Source: Corallococcus sp. (GTDB taxonomy: Bacteria; Bacillota; Clostridia; Christensenellales; CAG-314). Taken from it: DNA of 64,000 bases. Below are positions 15,565-23,894 of this stretch, piece by piece. The notes under the pieces are model-generated. The model was not told the DNA's origin. It saw nothing but the letters and a program-made list of their open reading frames with translations, and made no database searches. Each line of letters starts with the position of its first letter. The first letter of the stretch is position 1. Location of the stretch: assembly GCA_023665205.1 (NCBI GenBank), contig JAMPEJ010000003.1, positions 165,101-229,100 on the forward strand, written 5' to 3'. The position numbers were made by a program, and so were the translations under genes.

Positions 15565-16434
15565 TCATTTGATGCCTTTTTTAACCGACTTGCAAACTCT
15601 GGTGTCGAAACCGTTACATCGCAACAATTTTGTTAAAACAGTGGCGTCACTTTTTGTTGAACACGCAATATAGAAAGCGCTGCCGCTGCCGGTCATGTTG
15701 CACACAATACCGCGTTCGGAGCAAAAACGCAAATAATCTTCCGCCCAAGAAGAAAGAGAAAGCGCAGCAGGTTGCAAATTATTGCCAAAACACAAAACGG
15801 CTTCGTCAAAAAAGCCCATTTGCAACATATCTACCAATCGGTCGTTATTGCGAAACGTCGGTTTTTGCGGCAATTTGTCAAAAGCGGCGTAAACTTCCGC
15901 CGCGCTCATTGACGTAGGGAAAGTAGTAAGAGCAAAATACAAAGGATCGAGCAGTTTTTTTTGCGACACGTCGTCGCCCTTGCCGCACAGACGCGCCAAA
16001 CCGCCGTGCAACATATAATAAACGTCGCTGCCAATATCGGAGCAAAGAACGTGCACCATAGGACTGTTTAAGGGCACTTTGTGCAACTTGCAAAGACAAT
16101 ATATCACCGCAGCCGCATCCGCCGAAGATCCGCCCATGCCTGCGCCGACGGGAATACCCTTTTTAATATCTATTTGACAGCCATCGGTTTGAAAAGCATT
16201 TTGAAATGCCGTTGCGGCGCGATAGGCAGAGTTTTGCAAATCGGGAACGTCAGCATTGCAATTGACGATAATATCCTTGTAAACGTGCGGCTTGACCGTG
16301 ACGACGTCAAACACGTCTACACTGGTTACTACGCTGTCCACCGAGTGGAACTTTCCCTGCACCGAATAAAATTCGCCAAGTTTGGGATAAACGTTCAACG
16401 ATAAATTTAGTTTTGCATAAACACGTACTTTCAT
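15565..16434 (-). CDS. ispE: 4-diphosphocytidyl-2-C-methyl-D-erythritol kinase
   Basis: 289 residues, the usual size. A GHMP kinase that phosphorylates CDP-ME at the 2-hydroxyl in the MEP isoprenoid pathway. Motif 1 is VYAKLNLSLNVYPK at the N-terminus; the ATP-binding loop is PVGAGMGGSSADAAAV near residue 95; motif 3 is NMTGSGSAFYI near residue 250. It is encoded alone between spoIIR and an XRE regulator. The start at 16434 lacks a strong ribosome binding site but agrees with the family N-terminus (MKVRVYAKLNL). Confidence 0.95.
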   Translation of the reverse strand: MKVRVYAKLNLSLNVYPKLGEFYSVQGKFHSVDSVVTSVDVFDVVTVKPHVYKDIIVNCNADVPDLQNSAYRAATAFQNAFQTDGCQIDIKKGIPVGAGMGGSSADAAAVIYCLCKLHKVPLNSPMVHVLCSDIGSDVYYMLHGGLARLCGKGDDVSQKKLLDPLYFALTTFPTSMSAAEVYAAFDKLPQKPTFRNNDRLVDMLQMGFFDEAVLCFGNNLQPAALSLSSWAEDYLRFCSERGIVCNMTGSGSAFYIACSTKSDATVLTKLLRCNGFDTRVCKSVKKGIK

Positions 16435-16478
16435 TTCGTCACTATTTTAGCATATTGCGCTTTGTTTGAAAAGAGAAA

Positions 16479-16510
16479 CAAAGAAAAACTCCGAAAGTAT
16501 GTTTCGGAGT
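16479..16510 (-). terminator. terminator of the XRE regulator gene
   Basis: A 9-bp stem actccgaaa / tttcggagt followed on the minus strand by TTTTC. Confidence 0.75.
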
Positions 16511-16532
16511 CGAAATCGGTTACACGCCAAAG

Positions 16533-16856
16533 TTACCTGTCCAGCAAGCCTTTGGCAAAACCGACCAGTTGGCCTTTGTTTTGGACAGTCATCTTGCGGT
16601 ACAGTTGCAACAGTTCCGCTTCGTCGAAAGTAAGTTGTTCGCCCTGCACTTCCACTATGCCTGTTCCGTAGTTTTCTCTGCCCAACAGTTCATCGGTAGT
16701 ACAACCGAAGTAATCGGCAAAAGCAATTATTCTTTCAATACTAGGTTCCACTCTGCCTTTTTCATAATCGCATATATTTCCACTGGATATATGAAATATT
16801 TGAGCCAATTCCCTCTGCGTTAGTCCTTTTTCTTTGCGCAGGTCTGCTAATTTCAT
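16533..16856 (-). CDS. XRE-family transcriptional regulator
   Basis: 107 residues. The N-terminal helix-turn-helix reads LRKEKGLTQRELAQIFHISS...ICDYEKGRVEPSIERI (residues 4-45), a Cro/CI-type fold. A short C-terminal tail (FDEAELLQLYRKMTVQNKGQL) probably dimerises, as in similar phage-type and chromosomal repressors. AGGAGG lies seven bases before the ATG. It is divergent from a 65-residue helix-turn-helix gene, and the 184-bp spacer holds inverted repeats that could be its operators. Target genes are unknown. Confidence 0.88.
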   Translation of the reverse strand: MKLADLRKEKGLTQRELAQIFHISSGNICDYEKGRVEPSIERIIAFADYFGCTTDELLGRENYGTGIVEVQGEQLTFDEAELLQLYRKMTVQNKGQLVGFAKGLLDR

Positions 16857-16869
16857 TTTTAGCCTCCTT

Positions 16870-16936
16870 TTGCTCGAAATTTTAGAAAAATTCGCAAAAT
16901 CAGTATTGACAATTCTAAATTTTAGTATAATATTGT
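16870..16936. promoter_or_regulatory. divergent promoter/operator region
   Basis: TTGACA (16906-16911) and TATAAT (16926-16931) lie on the + strand with a short 14-bp spacer. Overlapping them is the perfect palindrome CTAAA-T-TTTAG (16915-16925), and a related half-site AAATTTTAGAA lies at about 16878-16888. This is a plausible autoregulatory operator for the flanking helix-turn-helix genes. Confidence 0.4.
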
Positions 16937-17040
16937 ACTTATATTTAGAGCAAATAGGGCTTAAATGGATAATTTCAGCAAAATCATAAATAAATATCCA
17001 AAATATTTATTTTAGTAAACTAATTACAAAGGAGAGACAA

Positions 17041-17238
17041 ATGAATACTATAGACGCAAATTTATTGGAAAATTACAGGATAAGTCGGAATTTGTCCAAA
17101 GAGGAGTTTTGCAAAAAGTGCGATATCGATACCTTGATTTACGACAAAATTTTGAAGAGGGAATACGATTTTAACATTGTTGAATTATTCAAAATTGCAA
17201 AGGAACTGAAATTACATATAAAAGATATGTTTCTGTGA
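17041..17238 (+). CDS. small helix-turn-helix protein
   Basis: 65 residues. The pattern YRISRNLSKEEFCKKCDIDT followed by IVELFKIAKELKLHIKDMF is a minimal XRE-like helix-turn-helix with almost nothing else. An AGGAGA ribosome binding site lies upstream. It is divergent from the 107-residue XRE regulator and may form a two-gene switch with it, like Cro/CI pairs. It is AT-rich compared with its neighbours. A strong terminator follows directly. Function unknown. Confidence 0.65.
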   Translation: MNTIDANLLENYRISRNLSKEEFCKKCDIDTLIYDKILKREYDFNIVELFKIAKELKLHIKDMFL

Positions 17239-17245
17239 CAAACTA

Positions 17246-17279
17246 AATATCCGCCGGCATTGACGGCGGATATTTTTTT
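17246..17279 (+). terminator. terminator of the small HTH gene
   Basis: An 11-bp stem aatatccgccg / cggcggatatt followed by TTTTT. Confidence 0.85.
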
Positions 17280-17291
17280 AATAATAAAAAT

Positions 17292-17319
17292 CCACCGGTA
17301 CAGCCGGTGGTTTTCTTTT
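17292..17319 (+). terminator. second hairpin with T-run
   Basis: ccaccgg / ccggtgg then TTTTCTTTT, in tandem with the preceding terminator. Confidence 0.6.
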
Positions 17320-17365
17320 AACGATAAGCCGCGGACAAATGTAAAAAATCAGCGGCTTTTCAATA

Positions 17366-17398
17366 GAAAAATACGGCGCACCAAAGCGGTACGCCGTA
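17366..17398 (-). terminator. terminator of rplM-rpsI
   Basis: Minus strand tacggcg / cgccgta with an internal acc/ggt extension, then TTTTT. Confidence 0.75.
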
Positions 17399-17404
17399 AG
17401 TAAA

Positions 17405-17815
17405 TTATCTCTTGGAGAATTGAGGAGCTTTACGCGCTTTCTTCAAGCCGTATTTCTTTCTTTCCTTCATACGGGGGTCACGAGTCAAGAAACCGTTCTT
17501 TTTCAAAACAGCCTTGTCTTCGCCCGCCACGACCAACGCACGGGAAATTCCGTGACGGATAGCGCCCGCCTGACCCGTGTAGCCGCCGCCGCAAACGTTT
17601 ACTTCTACGTTGTACTTTGTCAACGTTTCCGTAGCGTTCAACGGTTGACGCACGATGTACTTCAACGTGTCCAATCCGAAGTAGTTGTCTATATCGCGTT
17701 TGTTGATAGTGATCGTTCCGTTGCCGCCGGGAATAAGCCTAACGCGTGCAATGGACTTTTTTCTTCTGCCGGTTCCCCAAAATTGAACCTTTTTGGATGC
17801 TTTGACCTTTGCCAT
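17405..17815 (-). CDS. rpsI: 30S ribosomal protein S9
   Basis: 136 residues. Family features: [14 protein letters not shown] near the N-terminus, [14 protein letters not shown] in the centre and the basic C-terminal tail [16 protein letters not shown] that reaches the P-site tRNA. It carries a short N-terminal extension ([12 protein letters not shown]). It follows rplM at a 16-bp distance with its own AGGAGG, the universal rplM-rpsI pair. Confidence 0.97.
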   Translation of the reverse strand: MAKVKASKKVQFWGTGRRKKSIARVRLIPGGNGTITINKRDIDNYFGLDTLKYIVRQPLNATETLTKYNVEVNVCGGGYTGQAGAIRHGISRALVVAGEDKAVLKKNGFLTRDPRMKERKKYGLKKARKAPQFSKR

Positions 17816-17831
17816 TGTTTATTCCCTCCTG

Positions 17832-18266
17832 TTATCTCAACGCCAACACTTCGGGGTGTTGCGCTTCGTGCTTGTGTTCCGCGCCTTTGTATACGCGAAG
17901 TTTTTTGAGCATTTGACGACCGAGGCTGTTTTTGGGCAACATACCCTTGACGGCCTTCATCATTGCAAAATCGCTGCGTTCCGCCATAAGCTTGCCGTAC
18001 TTGGTCTGTTTCAAGTGACCGGGACGCGGGCTGCGACGAACGTAAAATTTTTGATCGAGTTTTTTACCGGTTAGGACTACCTTATCGCAATTCAATACGA
18101 TAACGCAATCACCCGTATCTACGTTGGGGGTAAAGGTGGGTTTGTTTTTACCGCGAAGCACCGACGCAACTTGACTTGCAACGCGTCCCAAGGGCAAACC
18201 TGCGGCGTCGACAACGTACCATTTTCTTTCGACGGCTTCCTTTTTTGCCATATATGTTTTTACCAT
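17832..18266 (-). CDS. rplM: 50S ribosomal protein L13
   Basis: 144 residues, standard length. Signatures: [59 protein letters not shown]. An early 50S assembly protein. The ATG at 18266 has AGGAG eight bases upstream; the longer in-frame extension runs into the untranslated leader and is not used. It is the first gene of the rplM-rpsI operon behind a consensus promoter and a structured leader. Confidence 0.97.
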   Translation of the reverse strand: MVKTYMAKKEAVERKWYVVDAAGLPLGRVASQVASVLRGKNKPTFTPNVDTGDCVIVLNCDKVVLTGKKLDQKFYVRRSPRPGHLKQTKYGKLMAERSDFAMMKAVKGMLPKNSLGRQMLKKLRVYKGAEHKHEAQHPEVLALR

Positions 18267-18404
18267 TGTTGTTTCTCCTGTTTTGTCGCAAAAAAACGCG
18301 ACGCTATTTAAGTTTGTTTGCTGTTCACGGTTGGGCAATTACCGCCAGTGGAATGCGGTTTAGACAAGGCAGAGCTTAAAATACCCTGTCGAACTGTCCA
18401 CAGC
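18267..18404 (-). promoter_or_regulatory. rplM leader, candidate L13 autoregulatory RNA
   Basis: A 138-nt leader lies between the predicted start and rplM. It contains accgc / gcggt, a GGCGGTAATTGCCCAACCGT segment, and gtcgcg / gcgac next to the ribosome binding site. Its position and size fit the L13 leader class of Firmicutes. I assign it by location and structure, not by a covariance search. Confidence 0.5.
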
Positions 18405-18410
18405 CTTTAT

Positions 18411-18439
18411 ATTATATAGAAGAGCAAAAACCTTGTCAA
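18411..18439 (-). promoter_or_regulatory. promoter of rplM-rpsI
   Basis: Minus strand TTGACA, 17-bp spacer, TATAAT: exact consensus. Confidence 0.85.
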
Positions 18440-18510
18440 GCAAAAAAAGCAATTTGCAGAGCGCCGCTGTGTCGTTTTTTATGCGACGAACATCGACGTG
18501 CCGTACAAAA

Positions 18511-18546
18511 AAACGCAATGCGCGCAATAAACGCATTGCGTTTTTT
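18511..18546. terminator. bidirectional terminator downstream of the truA operon
   Basis: A 12-bp stem aaacgcaatgcg / cgcattgcgttt with A/T runs on both sides. Confidence 0.8.
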
Positions 18547-18625
18547 AATATAACAGGTTTGAAACGTTTTGCAGCGACTAAAACCGCCGTACAACAAAAG
18601 AAAACGCATCGGCTTTTTTAGAGCG

Positions 18626-18988
18626 CTACGTATTACTTTGTTCTGCGCGGCGCGAACGTTTTTCCGAAACTTTTTCGACGATCGTTTGAAAAATCCACAT
18701 GATAAAGGCCAACGGAGACAGCGCAATAAGCAGCGTCCCCACCACCACAATAGTAACCGAAAGCCCCAATCTGTTTTTGCCGCGTTTTGTTGCGACGCAT
18801 ACGATAAGCGTTACAACGTAACACAACAAAAACACGCCGCATGCGGCCGCCAAAACGTATTCCAACAAAATACCGAACAAAGTCGTTTCGCCGCCCATTA
18901 CACATAGCGACGCTATTGCAAAACCCGTTGCGCAAAAAAGAAATATGCACAGCGCCGCAAGCGCGCCGTCGTACCGTTTGTTTTTCAT
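18626..18988 (-). CDS. small three-TM membrane protein
   Basis: 120 residues, not recognised. Three hydrophobic segments at about residues 10-32, 38-66 and 74-100 (ALAALCIFLFCATGFAIASL; LEYVLAAACGVFLLCYVVTL; LSVTIVVVGTLLIALSPLAF), then a basic C-terminus. Its ATG overlaps the truA stop (ATGA), so it is translationally coupled and the last gene of the ecfA1-ecfA2-ecfT-truA transcript. Function unknown. Confidence 0.65.
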   Translation of the reverse strand: MKNKRYDGALAALCIFLFCATGFAIASLCVMGGETTLFGILLEYVLAAACGVFLLCYVVTLIVCVATKRGKNRLGLSVTIVVVGTLLIALSPLAFIMWIFQTIVEKVSEKRSRRAEQSNT

Positions 18989-19737
18989 AATTCCAAATCC
19001 TTATCGCTGTAAAATACTTTTTCCAAAGTCAAGCCCTTTGCGGGCAAAGTTTTGAACGTCAGTTTGCGTCCGTCAAGCATATCGGTTACGTCTTGCAAGT
19101 TAAATTTGCCTTTGCCTACTTCCACCAACAATCCGCACATTATACGCACTTGGTTGTACAAAAATGCGTTGCCGTTTACCCAAAATTCCAACGTGCCCTG
19201 CGGCGTTTCCACAATATCGAAACTGTTGACTGTGCGCACGGTACCTTTAAGGTTGCTTCCCGCCTTTTGAAAAGCGGAAAAATCGTGCGTGCCCACAAGC
19301 ATTTGCGCGGCGCGGCGCATTGCGGCAACGTCCAAATGTTTGTACGTTTGCGCATGGTTGACGTCCAAAGTGGGTCTACGCGTAGGCGAAACGTACATAC
19401 GGTAGCAATACGTCTTGGACAATGCGGAGAAACGTGCGTCGAAAGTTTGCGGCACCGTTTGAGCCTCGGTTACGGCGATCGTTTCCGGCAAAGCGACGTT
19501 AAGCCCCAAGCACAGTTTGTAAGGGTTGACGGACTTGTCCGTATCGAAATGCACGGTTTGCCCCTTGGCGTGTACGCCTTTGTCCGTGCGGCCAGCGGCG
19601 CTAGTACGGATAGGACAGCCGAAATATTCCGTCAATGCGCGTTCCAATTCGTCCTGTACGGAAACGCCGTTTTTTTGGCTTTGCCAACCGCAAAAATCCG
19701 TCCCAACATATTCGATTGTAAGTTTGATTCGAGCCAT
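18985..19737 (-). CDS. truA: tRNA pseudouridine(38-40) synthase
   Basis: 250 residues, the family size. It isomerises uridines 38-40 in the anticodon stem. The catalytic Asp lies in AAGRTDKGVHAKGQ near residue 52; YRMYVSPTRRPTLD and FLYNQVRIMCGLLVEVGKG (substrate loop) are also present. It follows ecfT in the conserved Firmicute order, although a REP-like repeat of about 55 bp sits between ecfT and truA. Confidence 0.95.
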   Translation of the reverse strand: MARIKLTIEYVGTDFCGWQSQKNGVSVQDELERALTEYFGCPIRTSAAGRTDKGVHAKGQTVHFDTDKSVNPYKLCLGLNVALPETIAVTEAQTVPQTFDARFSALSKTYCYRMYVSPTRRPTLDVNHAQTYKHLDVAAMRRAAQMLVGTHDFSAFQKAGSNLKGTVRTVNSFDIVETPQGTLEFWVNGNAFLYNQVRIMCGLLVEVGKGKFNLQDVTDMLDGRKLTFKTLPAKGLTLEKVFYSDKDLEL

Positions 19738-19785
19738 ACGACGAGTTTTCTTTTATTTCCTTATTTCTTCAAAAGCCATTGTAGG

Positions 19786-19840
19786 GGGCGCTTCGCCAGA
19801 TCTCTCCACTACGGCAAGGACAGCCTTCGGTCGAGATGAC
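19786..19840 (+). repeat. REP-like dispersed palindromic repeat, copy 6
   Basis: cgcttcgccagatctctcca ... ccttcggtcgagatgacg, between the stop of ecfT and the start of truA, so it is transcribed within the operon. Confidence 0.65.
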
Positions 19841-19848
19841 GTACCCTG

Positions 19849-20709
19849 TCAAAAGTATAGCCAGTGCATCACTTCGCCCCAAACGCCGGTAAGCGCGTTC
19901 CATTGGTCTTTCATAGCAAACAAAACGAATATCGCGGCAAAGAAAACCACCGTGATAAACGCGCCGAGAAAATCTCTCCAAGAAAGCTTCATTACGCGCA
20001 TTTGCGTACGTTTTTTCGCGCCTTCGTAGCAGCGGCTGTTCATAGCGTTGGCAAGTTCTTCCGCACGGCGGAAACCTCCCACAAGCAACGGAATAAGAAT
20101 AGGCACGAAAGCCTTTGCGCGCTTGAACAAATTGCCTGTGTCGAAATTTGCGCCGCGCGCCTTTTGGGCGCGTATTATGCGGTCTGTTTCCTCGATTAGA
20201 CTTGGGATAAAAGACAGCGTCAAACTCATGATAAGGGCCAGTTCGTGCACGGGAAACCTTATCACACGCAAGGGCTTCAACAAACTTTCTATTGCATGCG
20301 TAAGATCTACCGGCGTTGTGGTAAGAGTCAGCAAACTGCTTCCCACAACAAGATAGGTAAGACGCAAAAATATTTTAGCGGCATATATAAGTCCGTCGTC
20401 GTAAATGTGAAATATCCACCACTCGCACAGCAAATTGCCCGTTTTGGTAAAAAACACGTTGAGTATCGCCGTCAAAATCAAGATGAACAAAATGCCTTTT
20501 ATGGATTTCAAAATAGACCTTAGCGGTACGCGCGAAAAACCGATTGCCAAAACAAGAAACAACGTTATCCACAAGTACCCCGCAAAACTGTTGACGAAAA
20601 ATATGCCGACCATAAACAACAGCACCAAAACCAGTTTGATACGGGCGTCCATTTTGTGTACGAAGGAATTTGCCAGATAATACTGACCGAAGGTTACGTC
20701 ACGAAGCAT
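19849..20709 (-). CDS. ecfT: ECF transporter transmembrane subunit EcfT
   Basis: 286 residues. The membrane scaffold of energy-coupling-factor vitamin importers, which couples EcfA1/A2 to exchangeable S components. It begins with the family pattern MLRDVTFGQYY...VHKMDARIKL; multiple TM helices follow, and the coupling motif RAQKARGANFD lies near residue 180. The ATG at 20709 is placed by GGAGGTG six bases upstream; the GTG at 20718 is too close to it. It overlaps ecfA2 by 11 bp. No S component is encoded nearby, as expected for the shared (group II) module. Confidence 0.95.
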   Translation of the reverse strand: MLRDVTFGQYYLANSFVHKMDARIKLVLVLLFMVGIFFVNSFAGYLWITLFLVLAIGFSRVPLRSILKSIKGILFILILTAILNVFFTKTGNLLCEWWIFHIYDDGLIYAAKIFLRLTYLVVGSSLLTLTTTPVDLTHAIESLLKPLRVIRFPVHELALIMSLTLSFIPSLIEETDRIIRAQKARGANFDTGNLFKRAKAFVPILIPLLVGGFRRAEELANAMNSRCYEGAKKRTQMRVMKLSWRDFLGAFITVVFFAAIFVLFAMKDQWNALTGVWGEVMHWLYF

Positions 20710-21568
20710 CGTTTTCACCTCCGTCTTTCATTGCGGCGATTGCATTCGCAACGTCGTCGACCGTTTTGACGCCGTCGGGAAGCACAATACCCGACTTTTC
20801 CAATACGTTTAGCACGCGAGCCATTTCCGGCACTTCCAAGTTCATTGCAGATATTTCTTCCTCGTTACGGAAAAGCGCGCGAGGAGGCAAATCGTATGCG
20901 ACCTTGCCGTTTTGAAAAACTATAACGCGGGAAGCGTTTTCAAAAACTTCGTTCATATCGTGCGAAACCATAATAACGGTTACGCCTTGCTCGCGGTTGA
21001 GACTGTTGACCAGCGACAAAATTTCCTTTTTGCCGCGAGGGTCCAATCCTGCCGTAGGTTCGTCCAAGACCAACACTTTCGGTTTCATTGCAAGAACGCC
21101 TGCAAGCGCGACGCGACGCTTTTCGCCGCCGGAAAGATCGAACGGGGATTTTTTGCCGACAACGTCCGCATCCATACCGACAAGAGACAGCGCTTCCTTT
21201 GCAAGCGCGACGCATTTTTCCTTATCCTCGCCAAAATTTTTAGGACCGAAACAAACGTCCTCCAAAACGGTATCGGCAAACAATTGATATTCCGGATACT
21301 GAAACACCATGCCGACTTTACTGCGAAGCGCTTTTAAGTCGGGTTTTTTGGCGGACAAGTCGTGACCGCAAACTTCCAATTTGCCCTGCTGCACGCGGAT
21401 AAGCGCATTGAGATGCTGCAAAAAAGTAGTTTTACCACTGCCGGTATGACCGACGATCGCAACGAATTCGCCGTCGTTTATTTGCAGACTTACGTTGTCT
21501 ACCGCCTTTTTTTCAAAGGGAGATTTTTTGTTGTAGGTAAAGGTCAGATCTTGCGCAATAATTGACAT
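20699..21568 (-). CDS. ecfA2: ECF transporter ATPase EcfA2
   Basis: 289 residues. ABC ATPase with Walker A GHTGSGKTT near residue 42, Q-loop VFQYPEYQLF, signature LSGGEKRRVALAG, Walker B VLVLDEPTAGLDP and switch His in VSHDM. The partner of EcfA1 in the heterodimeric motor. It overlaps ecfA1 by 25 bp and has GGGAGG in the preceding gene. The C-terminal extension (EMARVLNVLEKSGIVLPDG) is typical of EcfA2. Confidence 0.95.
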   Translation of the reverse strand: MSIIAQDLTFTYNKKSPFEKKAVDNVSLQINDGEFVAIVGHTGSGKTTFLQHLNALIRVQQGKLEVCGHDLSAKKPDLKALRSKVGMVFQYPEYQLFADTVLEDVCFGPKNFGEDKEKCVALAKEALSLVGMDADVVGKKSPFDLSGGEKRRVALAGVLAMKPKVLVLDEPTAGLDPRGKKEILSLVNSLNREQGVTVIMVSHDMNEVFENASRVIVFQNGKVAYDLPPRALFRNEEEISAMNLEVPEMARVLNVLEKSGIVLPDGVKTVDDVANAIAAMKDGGENDAS

Positions 21569-22518
21569 AATCTACCTCCCAACGCTTTGGCGTCGCTTTC
21601 GTCAGCATCAACGTCGAAACCCGATCCGTTTAGTTTTTGCGCAAGCCGAACTGTGCGCGGCGGCTGCAAGCCGACTTGCCGCAACAATTCGGAATTGGCA
21701 AAAATTTCCTTCGGAGCACCTGTTGCCACGACGCGGCCGCCGTTCATAACCACGACTTTGTCGCAATCCAAGACTTCCTCCATAAAGTGGGTAATCAATA
21801 AAACGGTCATACCATCGCCGTTCAGACGGTGAGCGACTTCCAACACTTCTTTTCTACCTTGCGGATCCAACATAGCGGTAGATTCGTCCAACACCAACAG
21901 TTGAGGCCGTATTGCAAGAGCGCCTGCAATAGCTATGCGCTGTTTTTGACCTCCGGAAAGTTTGTGCGGAGAATTTTTGGCAAAGTCCTGCATTCCTACC
22001 GCTTGCAAAGCCGCATTTACGCGTTCAACTATTTCCGGTTGCGGCACGCCCAAGTTTTCCGGTCCGAAAGCCACGTCCTCTTCCACTATGCTTGCAACCA
22101 TTTGATTGTCGGGATTTTGAAATACCATACCGACGTTTTTGCGAATATCGAATATACCGTTTTTGTCCGTAGTGTCCGTACCCAACACCTTTACTGAACC
22201 GGAAGACGGCGTAAGCAAGCCGTTGGTCAGTTTTGCAAGCGTAGATTTGCCGCAGCCGTTGTGTCCGACAAGCGCCACGAAAGAACCGCGCTCCAATTCC
22301 AGCGTTACTCCCTCTACGCCCACCGCCTGACCGACCGTTCCGTCGTCGTTGTACGCCTTGTAGTAATGACTTACGTTATCGAAACGGACAATGACGTTAT
22401 CGTCCCATGCGGGGGCGGACGCTTTACCGATTTCCGGTTGCGCCGCTTGCGTTTGCACTGCCGAAAGCGGAGTTTCGGCACTAATTTGTTCGGTTTTCGT
22501 TTTATGCTTTTTCGCCAT
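21544..22518 (-). CDS. ecfA1: ECF transporter ATPase EcfA1
   Basis: 324 residues. Walker A GHNGCGKSTLAKL, Q-loop VFQNPDNQMVASIVEEDVAFGP, signature LSGGQKQRIAIAG, Walker B LLVLDESTAMLDP (an Asp-Glu-Ser in place of DEPT, usual for EcfA1), switch His ITHFM. An extra ~40-residue N-terminal tail rich in Ala, Gln and Thr precedes the ATPase fold. First gene of the ecfA1-ecfA2-ecfT-truA operon, with its own promoter, divergent from RNase P RNA. Confidence 0.95.
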   Translation of the reverse strand: MAKKHKTKTEQISAETPLSAVQTQAAQPEIGKASAPAWDDNVIVRFDNVSHYYKAYNDDGTVGQAVGVEGVTLELERGSFVALVGHNGCGKSTLAKLTNGLLTPSSGSVKVLGTDTTDKNGIFDIRKNVGMVFQNPDNQMVASIVEEDVAFGPENLGVPQPEIVERVNAALQAVGMQDFAKNSPHKLSGGQKQRIAIAGALAIRPQLLVLDESTAMLDPQGRKEVLEVAHRLNGDGMTVLLITHFMEEVLDCDKVVVMNGGRVVATGAPKEIFANSELLRQVGLQPPRTVRLAQKLNGSGFDVDADESDAKALGGRLCQLLRKI

Positions 22519-22546
22519 AGTCGCTCCAAAACGAATATATAGAATA

Positions 22547-22575
22547 ATTATACAGTTTTTTTACCCGTTTGGCAA
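22547..22575 (-). promoter_or_regulatory. promoter of the ecf operon
   Basis: Minus strand TTGCCA, 17-bp spacer, TATAAT. Confidence 0.75.
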
Positions 22576-22590
22576 ACAAATAGCAATCGA

Positions 22591-22619
22591 TTGACAAACG
22601 GAGAGAAAAAGAGTATCAT
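22591..22619 (+). promoter_or_regulatory. promoter of rnpB
   Basis: TTGACA, 17-bp spacer, TATCAT, ending eight bases before the RNA 5' end. It is back to back with the ecf promoter. Confidence 0.8.
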
Positions 22620-22626
22620 TTACGCG

Positions 22627-22957
22627 TAGAAGACAGTCGGACGGTTGCGTGGGGCAACTCACGAGGAAAGTCCGAGCACCACAGAGCAAGAGTGCAGGCT
22701 AACGGCCTGTGAAGGCGACTTTAAGGAAAGTGCAACAGAAATATACCGCAAGCTCAACCGCTTGTAAGGGTGGAAATGCAGGGTAAGAGCCTACACACGC
22801 TTTGGCGACAACGCGTGCATGTAAACCCCACTCGGTGCAAGAAATGAGACCAAATGCCTGCTCGGCATCTCGACATATTCGCTTGATTGTATCGGTAACG
22901 ATTCAACTAGATAGATAACCGCCCAAGACAGAACTCGGCTTACAGACTGAACTTCTA
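22627..22957 (+). ncRNA. rnpB: RNase P RNA
   Basis: About 331 nt. Conserved blocks in order: GAGGAAAGTCCGAGC (CR-I), GGCTAACGGCC, GTGCAACAGAAATATACCGC, AAGGGTGGAAATGCAGGGTAAGAGCC (CR-II/III), AACCCC, ATAGATAACCGCCC and GACAGAACTCGGCTTACAG (CR-V). The 5' tagaag (22627-22632) pairs with 3' cttcta (22952-22957), forming helix P1. The AACAGAAA and ATACCGC blocks look like the ancestral A type; a covariance model would settle A or B. It is the catalytic RNA for tRNA 5' maturation. Confidence 0.96.
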
Positions 22958-22970
22958 CCATAAAAATTAT

Positions 22971-23008
22971 GCGCCTCAGAGGGTAATACCCAAAGAGGCG
23001 CGTTTTTA
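22971..23008 (+). terminator. terminator of rnpB
   Basis: gcgcctc / gaggcgc with an inner gggtaataccc hairpin, followed by GTTTTTATTTT. From here to 23138 I see no other element. Confidence 0.8.
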
Positions 23009-23138
23009 TTTTGACTACTCAGTTTACGCTTTATCAGCATTACAGATTAAAAAACGTATTTGCGACAGCGGCGCTGAGTTTAATTTAGTACGTAGTGTTG
23101 TTCCATTGAAAACGAATTGATGCGTCGGCAAAATCCGA

Positions 23139-23894
23139 TTAGTGTTTCGACATATCGGCGGCTTCGTCACACTGTAGTTTATCGGCAGCGCCGCAATCCT
23201 CCGCCGTTTGTTCCGCCAATGAAGATCCTTCGCCCTTATTTGCGACGACGGATTTTTGCGCGGCAAGTTTTTGCCCGATTTTGCTGTCTTGCGGAACGTA
23301 AACAGTTTGCTTCGGACCCGTATCGCGCATAAGAGTGCGCTTGTCGCGAAAGCGGAACGCAAACAGACACGCGTCGTACAAATCGCCCACGCAACCGCCG
23401 ACATGTATGGACAATAACAGCGCAAACAGCACTATCCACAAATACGACGGAATAAAAAACATCGGAATTAAAAACACCGGTATAAATATTACGAAAGGCG
23501 CCAATACGGAAACCAACGACGCAGTACGGTAAACGTATATGTCCGGAACTCCACAAAACGCACAAGTAAGAGTCAACCCGAATTTGAGTTTTTGTTTGGT
23601 AAAAAGTTTGTAACTTACGCCGTGAACCAATTCGTGCAACACCATGTAGCACACTTCGCCGACGATAAATACCACTATCGCGACCACCGAGTGCCAATCC
23701 TTTTCGGGGCGGATGCGCTCAATACTTTTCCCTATCGGTTCGGCTCGGAACAAGATAAGCCAGATAACGGCAAACGTAACGAAAGTAATTAGAAAAGCCA
23801 AAGCGTTTAACACTATCCCCGTTTTTTTGTTTGCTGCGTCTATTGTTTTCGCCTCTACGTACCCCTGCGGCAAATCTTTTTCGTAATGCTTCAT
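23139..23894 (-). CDS. DUF3267 putative membrane zinc metalloprotease
   Basis: 251 residues. TM segments at about residues 27-48 and 70-90; a zinc-binding HELVH sits at the end of the second (YMVLHELVHGVSYKLF), then two more TMs (residues ~125-165) and GDLYDACLF, where the Asp is a candidate third ligand. This matches the DUF3267 zincin family. Substrates are unknown. The last ~60 residues are a hydrophilic Ala/Gln/Asp-rich tail of low complexity. It starts inside the stop of the DUF2344 gene (ATGA), forming an operon with two radical-SAM-linked genes. Confidence 0.8.
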   Translation of the reverse strand: MKHYEKDLPQGYVEAKTIDAANKKTGIVLNALAFLITFVTFAVIWLILFRAEPIGKSIERIRPEKDWHSVVAIVVFIVGEVCYMVLHELVHGVSYKLFTKQKLKFGLTLTCAFCGVPDIYVYRTASLVSVLAPFVIFIPVFLIPMFFIPSYLWIVLFALLLSIHVGGCVGDLYDACLFAFRFRDKRTLMRDTGPKQTVYVPQDSKIGQKLAAQKSVVANKGEGSSLAEQTAEDCGAADKLQCDEAADMSKH

